From CAYMLQ01 sp964390795 (GTDB lineage: Bacteria; Verrucomicrobiota; Kiritimatiellia; RFP12; UBA1067): 28,444 nt of DNA. Numbering within the stretch: position 1 is the stretch's first letter; each line of letters begins with the position of its first letter. The notes beneath the pieces were generated by a model. It was given only the letters and a program-made list of their open reading frames with translations, was not told the DNA's origin and searched no databases. Shown here in pieces: positions 1 through 6,468 of the stretch. The translations under genes and the position numbers were made by a program. Location of the stretch: assembly GCA_964390795.1 (NCBI GenBank), contig CAYMLQ010000036.1:1-28444 (forward strand), written 5' to 3'.

Positions 1-2
1 GC

Positions 3-596
3 TGCGGGGCGATCGGCGACATGGGCTGCCACACCATGGACGCCAGCTTCTGGGCGCTCAGCCTCGGTGCGCCTTCGCGTGTCTCAGCCGAAGTCGACGG
101 CGGCAGCGACCGCTCCTGCCCCGCCGGCTCGGTCGTCACCTACGAGTTCCCCGCCCGCAAGGGCATGCCGCCCGTGACCGTCAAGTGGTTCGACGGCTCC
201 AAAAAACCGCCCCGCCCCGCCGCACTCGAAGCCGACCGCGAGCTGTCCGGCAGCGGACAGCTCTACTTCGGCTCCAAGGGCGTGATCATGGACACCAACG
301 ACTACTGCGACTCGCCGCGCCTGATCCCCGAAAGCGCCATGAAGGATTTCAAGCGCCCGCCCAAAACCCTCGAGCGCGTCAAGGACGGCCACTACCAGAA
401 CTGGCTGCAGGCCATCCGCGGCGAAGTCGAGGCCGCGGTCTCGAACTTCGACTACGCGGGCCCGCTCACCGAGATGGCCCTGCTCGGCAACGTCGCCGTG
501 CGCGCCAAAGTGCCCTTCGCTTGGGACGCCAAGGCGCTCCGCTGCGACCGCCCCGAGGCCCAGGCCTTCATCGACAAGACCTACAGAATGTTTTAA
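3..596 (+). CDS. Gfo/Idh/MocA family oxidoreductase, C-terminal part (5' truncated by window)
   Basis: The reading frame is open from base 3 with no start inside the window, so only the C-terminal ~197 residues are present. It opens with CGAIGDMGCHTMD, the hydrophobic/GD-GCH segment typical of the C-terminal alpha/beta domain of Gfo/Idh/MocA NAD(P)-dependent dehydrogenases (the His is close to the substrate in known members). Further on come a strand-rich region, 'GVIMDTNDYCDSPRLIP' and a closing 'HYQNWLQAIRG' helix, all normal for the long secreted or cytosolic PVC/Bacteroidota subfamily. The family oxidises or epimerises sugars, amino sugars or inositols; the substrate cannot be told from this portion. 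The isomerase/epimerase-like gene lies 121 bp downstream on the same strand, a common pairing in sugar catabolism. The family call is firm, the reaction is not. Confidence 0.88.
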   Translation, partial: CGAIGDMGCHTMDASFWALSLGAPSRVSAEVDGGSDRSCPAGSVVTYEFPARKGMPPVTVKWFDGSKKPPRPAALEADRELSGSGQLYFGSKGVIMDTNDYCDSPRLIPESAMKDFKRPPKTLERVKDGHYQNWLQAIRGEVEAAVSNFDYAGPLTEMALLGNVAVRAKVPFAWDAKALRCDRPEAQAFIDKTYRMF

Positions 597-607
597 CCCC
601 GAAAGAA

Positions 608-666
608 CGTTCAACGCTCAACGTTCAAGTGAGACCAATCCCAACTTGAGCGTTGAGCGTTGAACG
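608..666. repeat. Intergenic inverted repeat built from GTTGAA/GTTGAG words
   Basis: Arms 608-630 and 644-666 are reverse complements over 23 bases with one mismatch, separated by a 13-base loop. The arms consist of reiterated CGTTCAA / CGTTGAG units, and the right-hand word array runs on to about 683. The element sits between two same-strand genes. There is no T-run after the stem, so it is not a canonical intrinsic terminator. It could be a REP-like element or a transcript-stabilising hairpin. Confidence 0.8.
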
Positions 667-717
667 TTGAAAGTTGAGCGTTCGATTCTCTCTTTTAAGC
701 TCATCAAGGACACAGCC

Positions 718-2097
718 ATGAACACACGTATTTCGGCACTCATCCTCTTCGCCCTCTGCGGCGCGGCCACCGCCCAGGATCTGCGGCTCGCGGTCCAGGC
801 CTACACCTTCCGCGACCGCACCTTCGTCGAGACGGTCGAGACCGCCAAGCGCCTCGGCCTGAAGTACATCGAGGCCTACCCCGGCCAGCGGCTCGGAGCG
901 GGCTTCGAGGGCACGACCGACTACAACACGATCACGCCCGACACCCTCTCGCAGCTCAAAACGTTCATCGACGCCTCGGGCCTCAAGGTCGTGGCCTACG
1001 GCGTCACCGGCGCGGCCAGCGACGCGCAGTGGAACAAGCTGATGGCGTTCGCGAAAGTCCTCGGCATCGGCGTCATCCAGATCGAGGCCAGCAACGACCG
1101 CGCGAAACTCGACCTCGCCGAGAAGGCCGCCGACGCGTCCGGCGTCAAGGTCGCGCTCCACAACCACCGTCAGGCCGAGGGCCTCCCGGTCGCCATGCTC
1201 AAACAGCTCGAAGGCCGCGGCAAGAATATCGGCGCGGGCGCCGACATCGGCCACTGGATGTGCGCGAACACGCGCCCGCTCGACGGCGTGCGCCTGCTCA
1301 AGGGCAGGTTCGTAGCCTTGCACCTCGTGGACGTCGAGGGTATCGCCGACGACGCCAAACTGCGCCCGGTGCCCTACGGCTCCGGCAAGGGCGAGCTCAA
1401 GGCCGTGCTGGACGAACTCAAGGCCCAGGGCTTCAAGGGCTACCTGACGCTGGAATACGAGCATATGTCGCCCAGCCTCGAACTCGAGGTCGCCGCCTGC
1501 GTGCGCTGGTTCAACGCCTACCAGGCCGGCCTGCTGAACCAGAACGACCAGATCCCCGTCGCGAACGTCCCCGCGCTCTGGAGCGGCTTCGCCAAGACCG
1601 GCAAGCCCGCCACGTGGGAGGTCGCCGACACGGAAAAGGAGCAGGCCGAACTCAATCAGCGGCTCGCGGGCCTGAAGCCTCTCGAGATCGTCCCCGCCTC
1701 CGTCAAGGGCAACAAGCCCGGCTACGGCGACCACGAAGGCCCGGCCAAGGGCGTCGGCTCGAACCCGAACGCCAAGTACTGCCAACTGTGGGACGGCAAG
1801 GCCTTCGTCACCTGCTCGCTCGTCGCGCCCGCCGCCGCCGCCTTCTACACGCTCAGTTCGTCGAACGACAACGACGCCCGTGACCCGCGCGAATGGGCGC
1901 TCTACGGCTCGGCGGACGGCCAGACGTGGAAAGAACTCGACCGCCAGAAAGACCAGTCCTTCAGCGCGCGCTTCCACCTCAAAGGCTACGCCGTCAAGCA
2001 GCCCGAAGCCTTCCAGCACTATAAGCTGGAGATCCGCGCGCACGGCGGCGACAAGGACATGCAGTTCAGCCGCTTCGCGCTCTTCGGCGCGAAGTAG
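718..2097 (+). CDS. Secreted sugar phosphate isomerase/epimerase-like TIM barrel with C-terminal discoidin-like domain
   Basis: I chose the ATG at 718 (459 residues) because AAGGA lies 7 bases upstream and the first 20 residues form a clear signal peptide ending near ATAQ; in-frame upstream starts lie in repeat DNA. Residues ~20-275 match the xylose-isomerase-like TIM barrel (AP endonuclease 2 superfamily): LRLAVQAYTFRDRTF at the first strand, then QIEASND, HNHRQ, ADIGHWM, LHLVDVEG and LTLEYEH, which supply the acidic and His ligands used for divalent metal in this superfamily. Residues ~320-459 look like an F5/8 type C (discoidin) jelly roll: YCQLWDGKAF, YTLSSSNDNDARDPREW, LYGSADGQTWKEL, YKLEIRAHGG. 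The fusion suggests an exported enzyme tethered to a carbohydrate surface rather than a cytosolic isomerase. It is probably functionally linked to the upstream oxidoreductase; substrate unknown. Confidence 0.88.
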   Translation: MNTRISALILFALCGAATAQDLRLAVQAYTFRDRTFVETVETAKRLGLKYIEAYPGQRLGAGFEGTTDYNTITPDTLSQLKTFIDASGLKVVAYGVTGAASDAQWNKLMAFAKVLGIGVIQIEASNDRAKLDLAEKAADASGVKVALHNHRQAEGLPVAMLKQLEGRGKNIGAGADIGHWMCANTRPLDGVRLLKGRFVALHLVDVEGIADDAKLRPVPYGSGKGELKAVLDELKAQGFKGYLTLEYEHMSPSLELEVAACVRWFNAYQAGLLNQNDQIPVANVPALWSGFAKTGKPATWEVADTEKEQAELNQRLAGLKPLEIVPASVKGNKPGYGDHEGPAKGVGSNPNAKYCQLWDGKAFVTCSLVAPAAAAFYTLSSSNDNDARDPREWALYGSADGQTWKELDRQKDQSFSARFHLKGYAVKQPEAFQHYKLEIRAHGGDKDMQFSRFALFGAK

Positions 2098-2099
2098 GC

Positions 2100-2234
2100 G
2101 ACATCGATGTGGTCTTCGGTGGCGCGCCCTGCCAAGGGTTCTCGATAATCGGCAAACGGGCATTAGACGATCCGCGCAATCAGTTGGTTTCGCACGATGT
2201 CCGTTGGGTCAAGGAACTGCGTCCGCCATATTGA
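2100..2234 (+). pseudogene. Fragment of a C5-cytosine DNA methyltransferase
   Basis: Immediately after the stop of the preceding gene, frame 2100 encodes 44 residues before a TGA at 2232. They include GGAPCQGFS (catalytic motif IV, PCQ) and GKRALDDPRNQLV, which is diagnostic for Dcm-type methyltransferases. The N-terminal SAM-binding part and everything after 'KELRPP' are missing, so this is a relic with no possible activity. It is followed directly by two more restriction-modification relics. Confidence 0.85.
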
Positions 2235-2245
2235 CCGGCGGGAAC

Positions 2246-2335
2246 AGGCAGTTAATCGTTCCTGTTCAGGCCAAAGTCGGCAGTGACCAGCATGGCGTCG
2301 TTCAGACCGAGCAGGATATCGCATCGTCGATCAAA
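2246..2335 (+). pseudogene. Fragment resembling a restriction endonuclease
   Basis: Frame 2246 reads IVPVQAKVGSDQHGVVQTEQ followed by DIA. This resembles a conserved stretch (PVQAKGG-D--VVQ--QD) that I recall from endonucleases encoded beside C5 methyltransferases. The frame differs from that of the methyltransferase relic just upstream, and no start or C-terminus remains. I read it as the decayed cognate nuclease; the match is from memory and needs a profile search. Confidence 0.55.
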
Positions 2336-2369
2336 AGCATTACACGCTTGTCCCCGCCTCGCGATACCT

Positions 2370-2512
2370 GGCGAAGAGGCGGCGGCCGCATTGCGGCAGG
2401 CTGCGGAAAGGATGACCGCCTTGCACGCGCGGGCAAACGCCGCGCGCTCTCCCGACGAGAAAGAGTCTGTCCAGCGCCAGCTTCACGCGACCGACCGCCA
2501 GATCGACGCGCG
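2370..2512 (+). pseudogene. C-terminal fragment of an Eco57I/type IIG-like restriction-methylation protein
   Basis: Frame 2370 encodes EEAAAALRQAAERMTALHAR, then SPDEKESVQRQLHATDRQID. The pattern 'M--LH-----A----EK---QRQ--ATD-QID' followed by a YELYGLTEEE tail is typical of the extreme C-terminus of type IIG/N6-adenine restriction-methylation enzymes. Here the frame is lost right after ATDRQIDA, where the YELYGL tail should be, and the upstream catalytic parts are absent. This is a relic. Confidence 0.7.
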
Positions 2513-2698
2513 GGATACGGGACGCCCCTGTGACAGAGTGTCCGCCCACTCCCCCATGCGCGTCCCCTTTGACGAGATCAAGCACCCACAGAACTGCCAT
2601 GCACCCGTCGAGGGTTTTCGGGTCTGCCTTGTCCGGTCGGCCTGCTGCGGCGAAGGTCTCAACGGTCTGTTCACACCTCGCGAAGTGTGGAAAAGATC

Positions 2699-2772
2699 TC
2701 ACGCCAAGACCCGGAGACCCAAAGGTAAGAAGAGGTGCTTTCTCATCTTGGGGTCTTCGGGTCTTGGCGTGA
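2699..2772. repeat. Inverted repeat with CGCCAAGAC words
   Basis: Arms 2699-2724 and 2747-2772 pair over 26 bases with two mismatches (left arm begins TCACGCCAAGACCCGGAGAC). The 22-base loop is AG-rich. It lies between the degraded restriction-modification DNA and the convergent end of the VCBS operon. It has the same general design as the other intergenic repeats of the window but different sequence words. Confidence 0.8.
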
Positions 2773-2815
2773 ACCAATCCACCCTGTGTTCATCAGTCCG
2801 TCGCTCGGTTTGTCA

Positions 2816-2841
2816 GATTCACTTGTCATGAGAAGTGAATC
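2816..2841 (-). terminator. Possible terminator hairpin of the VCBS/sialidase operon
   Basis: GATTCACTT (2816-2824) pairs perfectly with AAGTGAATC (2833-2841) around an 8-base loop, 72 bases beyond the stop of the minus-strand VCBS gene. There is no T-tract on either side, so assignment as a terminator rests on position and stem only. Confidence 0.4.
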
Positions 2842-2912
2842 CGAATTCGCATAACCTTTCTGGTCTAGGAATCCTGAACCGTCCGTGATTCTTTTCTCTC
2901 CCAACACATGTC

Positions 2913-5291
2913 TTACGGCTTTGCTGCGGGTGCGTTTGCCGCACCGCCGCGCGAATTGTGCAGATAGTATAAATACCCGTCCTCCGCACCGCCGATGAAA
3001 TCCGGGACGCCGTCGTCGTCGAAGTCCGCCACGGTCGGGCTCACGTCGTGGCCTTCGATATTCTTCGGATGCAGGTTGCCCATGCTCTTGAAGAGGAAGC
3101 GCCCGTCTTTCTCGCCCGCCTGCCGCCATAACTCGGCGTTCTTCGAATTGATCAGAATATCGAGCAGCCCGTCGCCATCCCAGTCCACCACGCAGAGCTT
3201 GCGCCTCCCGCTCTTGCCGGCCGCCTTGGCGTTGAACTGCAAGGGCGTGCCCTTCTCGTCGCAGAAGATGCGCTTCGGAGGCAACAGCACCCGCTTGCCC
3301 CCGCGCACGGCACGCTCAAAGAAGGAGAAATACCCCTCTTGGTCGAGCACCAGCAGATCGACCAGCCCGTCTTTATTCCAGTCCGCGGTCACCGGCGTGG
3401 TGCGCCACTGGGTCAGTAGCGCCTGGCCTTCAGGACGCAGCCAGCCCCACGCCAAGGTCGGCTGCGCACCCTCCCACTCGACCGCCACGGGCTGAGCCGC
3501 AGCCAGCTTCGGCTCTGACCGCGTGCCGACGTTGCGGTACCAGTGTACCTTGCCGAAGATCGAATTCGCAATGATGTCCGGCAGTCCGTCGCCGTCCCAG
3601 TCCGCCACGGTCTGCGTGGTATAGCCCCACTTCGCCTCGGCTGGCCCTTGGATACTGCCGTTCGGCCCCGCCAGAATACGGAGTGTCTGCCCCCCCGCCT
3701 CCAGCCGCTTAGGCTCGGCCCATTTCGGCTGCGCCACGCCCTTGCCGCTGAGGTTCTCGACAAAGGCGATGTAGCCCGCCGTGTTGCCGCAGACCAGATC
3801 CCAGTCGCCGTCGCCGTCCCAGTCGCAGCCAAACGGGGTGACCAGCGCGCCGAACTTGACGTCCTGAGCCTCCTGGCGGAAATAGCGCGGCGTCAGAAAA
3901 AGCGGCGTGCGGTTCGCATCCCGCTTGCCCGTATTCTCGATAAAGGCCACGCGTCCGTCCTCGTCGCCGCAGATCAGGTCGAGGTCGCCGTCCTTGTCCC
4001 AGTCGACCGCCGTGGGCGTGATCATCTGCAAGTCCATCGTGAGCGGCTGACCGTCGGGCCGCCGCACGCGCACGCCTGCCGCATAGACCGGCTGTTTACG
4101 TGTGCCGGTGTTCTCGAAGTACGTGAAGCCGTCGAGGAACTCGCCGCACAGCAGATCGAGGTCGCCGTCGCTGTCCCAGTCCGCGAAGTTGGGCGAGGGC
4201 CAGCCGAACACGTCCACCGGCTTGCCGCCGGCCAGAACCTTGACCGGTTCGGCGTACGCCGGCGCGGCGGTCGAGCCGCCGTTGCGCACGACGTAGACGT
4301 AACCGTGCAGCGGGCCGTTGGTCCACATGCCGTCCCAAGTATAGGCGTTGTCCCAGCCGTAGGTCTTCCAGTCGCCCACGCCGACGATCAGGTCCTGCGC
4401 GCCGTCGCCATCGAAGTCCGTATACCGCCACATGTTGGCGCGCACGTTGTTCGTGTGGACGTTCGCATTGACGCCTTCAATCTTCACACCCGTGGCGAAG
4501 CCCGTTTTGAGAAAATCGGGATAGGCCGTGGCGGGCGACAACACCTTGGGCTCGCCGTCCACAAAGCTGACCTGCACATTGGAAGGCGCCGCGCTGAGGC
4601 GGCGCCCGGCCTTGAAAACCGGCAGGGCGCACCTCTCGCCCTTGGGCGTGGGATTCTCGAAGAAATAGGCGCCGTTATAGGGCTTGTCCGGGCACGCGAC
4701 CACTAGGTCGAGGTCACCGTCGCCGTCGAAGTCCATGGGCAGCGGCCACGCCCAGAGACCCACACCCAGCTCCACCGTGAGCCCGGGGTTGTTGAACGGC
4801 AGGCGTTCGAAGTCCGCGAACTCCGGCACGCCCAACACCAGCAGTCCGCCCGCCCAGTTGCCCTGCGGCAGCGCCAGCTTCGCGCCTGCCCTGAGCTTCC
4901 GCGAATAGAGCTGCAGCGCGGTCTTCCCGCCGTCCGTGTAGCGGAACGAGATGCCTGTCGGTTTCCACTCGTTCAGGTCGAGGCCCTTCTGAGAGAGGGC
5001 CGTCGCCAGATACACGGTCATGTCCTTGCGCGCCTCAACGAGGATTTCCGCGCGCACGCCGCCGGCCGTCTGCGTGTAGGCCCACTGCTTGGCTTCAGCG
5101 GGCAGCTCCGCCCAGACGAAAGTGCGGTTCGCGAAGGCGGGCTTGCCGTTGGCCAGCGGCTGCAACGACCAGCCGCTGCCTGTGACGATTGCCTCGTCCG
5201 TCTCGACGCGCTGAAGCGCGTGCGCTGCAAATGCAGGGCACGCCAATCCTGCGCAAAGCGAGATTATCGACCACGCGTTATTGTTGCTCAT
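2913..5291 (-). CDS. Secreted VCBS/FG-GAP repeat protein
   Basis: 792 residues. The start at 5291 is preceded by a GGGGGG-rich Shine-Dalgarno-like run and the first ~25 residues are a signal peptide (ISLCAGLACPAFAAHA). Residues ~28-180 form a beta-rich domain I cannot name. From ~184 to ~780 there are nine calcium-binding-type FG-GAP/VCBS motifs: DFDGDGDLDLV (~184), DFDGDGAQDLI (~290), DWDSDGDLDLL (~370), DWDKDGDLDLI (~428), DWDGDGDWDLV (~488), DWDGDGLPDII (~563), DWNKDGLVDLL (~637), DWDGDGLLDIL (~703) and DFDDDGVPDFI (~754). These build a beta-propeller as in integrin-alpha-like bacterial proteins, and the DxDxDG loops would bind Ca2+. The gene starts 12 bases after the sialidase-like gene ends, so they are co-transcribed. 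A role in glycan binding or as a non-catalytic partner is plausible; no catalytic motif is visible. Confidence 0.93.
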   Translation of the reverse strand: MSNNNAWSIISLCAGLACPAFAAHALQRVETDEAIVTGSGWSLQPLANGKPAFANRTFVWAELPAEAKQWAYTQTAGGVRAEILVEARKDMTVYLATALSQKGLDLNEWKPTGISFRYTDGGKTALQLYSRKLRAGAKLALPQGNWAGGLLVLGVPEFADFERLPFNNPGLTVELGVGLWAWPLPMDFDGDGDLDLVVACPDKPYNGAYFFENPTPKGERCALPVFKAGRRLSAAPSNVQVSFVDGEPKVLSPATAYPDFLKTGFATGVKIEGVNANVHTNNVRANMWRYTDFDGDGAQDLIVGVGDWKTYGWDNAYTWDGMWTNGPLHGYVYVVRNGGSTAAPAYAEPVKVLAGGKPVDVFGWPSPNFADWDSDGDLDLLCGEFLDGFTYFENTGTRKQPVYAAGVRVRRPDGQPLTMDLQMITPTAVDWDKDGDLDLICGDEDGRVAFIENTGKRDANRTPLFLTPRYFRQEAQDVKFGALVTPFGCDWDGDGDWDLVCGNTAGYIAFVENLSGKGVAQPKWAEPKRLEAGGQTLRILAGPNGSIQGPAEAKWGYTTQTVADWDGDGLPDIIANSIFGKVHWYRNVGTRSEPKLAAAQPVAVEWEGAQPTLAWGWLRPEGQALLTQWRTTPVTADWNKDGLVDLLVLDQEGYFSFFERAVRGGKRVLLPPKRIFCDEKGTPLQFNAKAAGKSGRRKLCVVDWDGDGLLDILINSKNAELWRQAGEKDGRFLFKSMGNLHPKNIEGHDVSPTVADFDDDGVPDFIGGAEDGYLYYLHNSRGGAANAPAAKP

Positions 5292-5303
5292 GAGTCCCCC
5301 CCA

Positions 5304-6317
5304 TCATTTCAACTTCGCAGGATCCAGCACCACGTGCCGCACCTTGAGCCGCTTCCAGGTATACGTGATGTGGATCTTGCCGTCCGCCGTCTGGATCACC
5401 GCCGGATACGAGAACTCGCCCGGCTCGCTCTCCAGCGTGAGCGCCTCCCGCCATACGAGACCGTCCTCCGAGAGCATCACCACCAGCGGCGAGCGCCCTT
5501 TCGGCACGGGGTTGCAGACCAGCAGGTGACGCCCGTCCCTCAGCGTCAGCGCGTCCGTCCCCGAGTTCGGGTTCGGCACCTCCAGCAGCGAGATCTCGCC
5601 CCACGTCGCCCCGCCGTCCTTGGAGAAAATGGAAAACACGCGCATTTCCTTTGTCCGCCCCACCATCTGCAGGGCGCCGCCCGGATGTGTCAGAAAACTC
5701 GGCTGGATGGCATTGACGTCCCGACCGTGCAGGTGCCCTGTCCTCGACCATGTCGCGCCGTCACAGCCCGTCGTCTCGACATGCACCAGCCACGGCCCGA
5801 ACTCGGTGCTGGCCCCGCACAGCACGCGGCCGTCAGGCAGTTCCAGCGGCTTGTTCTTGATCGGCCCGATCATGCCGTTCGGCAGCCGCGCAGGCTTTGA
5901 CCAGGTCGCGCCCTGATCGTGCGACACCCGCCGCTCCCCCCACCACCACGTGCAGTCCGGCCCCACCTTGTAGAACAGCGTCAGCGGCCCTTGCTTGGGC
6001 TGGAACAGCACCGGGTTCCAGCACGGGTAACGCGTGCCGTCGGCCTGCACGCCGTTCGCGACCTCTTGGGCGGGCAGCCATTTCCCGTTCTCCTGCCGCG
6101 ACAGCCAGATGCCCACGTCCTTATCGCCCTCGCGCGTGCCGCCGAACCAGGCCGCGACCAGCCCCTTGCCGGACTCGGCGAGGGTCGAGGCGTGGCACGC
6201 CGGCGTGGGCATGGGGTCGTTGATGAACTCCGAGACCAACACCGCCCCACCGACTTCAGCGGCGAACACGCGAAGCGCGCCAGCGCCACACAGGGCAGAC
6301 AGATACAGCTTTTTCAT
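5304..6317 (-). CDS. BNR-repeat sialidase-like exo-glycosidase (secreted)
   Basis: 337 residues from the ATG at 6317, chosen because GAGGAGTAGGAGA precedes it and a signal peptide follows (MKKLYLSALCGAG...VFAAE); upstream in-frame codons fall in the repeat at 6339-6434. The fold is a six-bladed sialidase propeller of the BNR_2 type. Canonical Asp-boxes are SHDQGATW and SKDGGATW; degenerate ones are near CDGATWSRTG and SEDGLVW. Conserved blocks are AAWFGGTREGDKDVGIWLSR, GTRYPCWNPVLF, LFYKVGPDCTWWWG and GPIKNKPLELPDGRVLCGAS. The place where GH33 sialidases have FRIP reads TPACHASTLAES instead, so neuraminidase activity is not assured; another sugar acid could be the substrate. It lies between the symporter and the VCBS gene, consistent with extracellular release of a sugar that the symporter imports. 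Confidence 0.88.
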   Translation of the reverse strand: MKKLYLSALCGAGALRVFAAEVGGAVLVSEFINDPMPTPACHASTLAESGKGLVAAWFGGTREGDKDVGIWLSRQENGKWLPAQEVANGVQADGTRYPCWNPVLFQPKQGPLTLFYKVGPDCTWWWGERRVSHDQGATWSKPARLPNGMIGPIKNKPLELPDGRVLCGASTEFGPWLVHVETTGCDGATWSRTGHLHGRDVNAIQPSFLTHPGGALQMVGRTKEMRVFSIFSKDGGATWGEISLLEVPNPNSGTDALTLRDGRHLLVCNPVPKGRSPLVVMLSEDGLVWREALTLESEPGEFSYPAVIQTADGKIHITYTWKRLKVRHVVLDPAKLK

Positions 6318-6338
6318 TCTCCTACTCCTCGTAACCTC

Positions 6339-6462
6339 ACTGGAATGATGGAATATTGGAAGAGTGGAATGATGGGATTGGGAGAAGGAGATACGCTGTG
6401 TTACTCCAGTATTCCAGCATTCCATCATTCCAGTATTCCCGCATTCCAACTTTCCAGTTTTC
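6339..6462. repeat. TGGAATNNT word array forming an inverted repeat
   Basis: ACTGGAATGATGGAAT (6339-6354) is exactly complementary to 6419-6434. Both sides are arrays of ~8-9 base words (TGGAATGAT, GGAATATT; on the other side CATTCCATCATTCCAG and relatives) reaching to about 6462. The array fills the 151-bp gap between symporter and sialidase genes, so it would be transcribed within the operon and could form a long imperfect stem. Confidence 0.8.
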
Positions 6463-6468
6463 CTCCTG

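Larger units (their letters stand above)
2513..2912. other. Intergenic stretch without a recognisable gene
   Basis: Apart from the inverted repeat at 2699-2772 and the hairpin at 2816-2841, I see no coding sequence with family signatures on either strand. The short open frames here have no plausible ribosome-binding sites and give no recognisable protein. Confidence 0.6.

Noticed and set aside
625..2163. Long open frame on the minus strand opposite the isomerase gene
   Set aside because: It is a by-product of high GC in third codon positions. The translation is rich in R, G, A and V with no family motif, and the plus strand has a clear signal peptide and domains.
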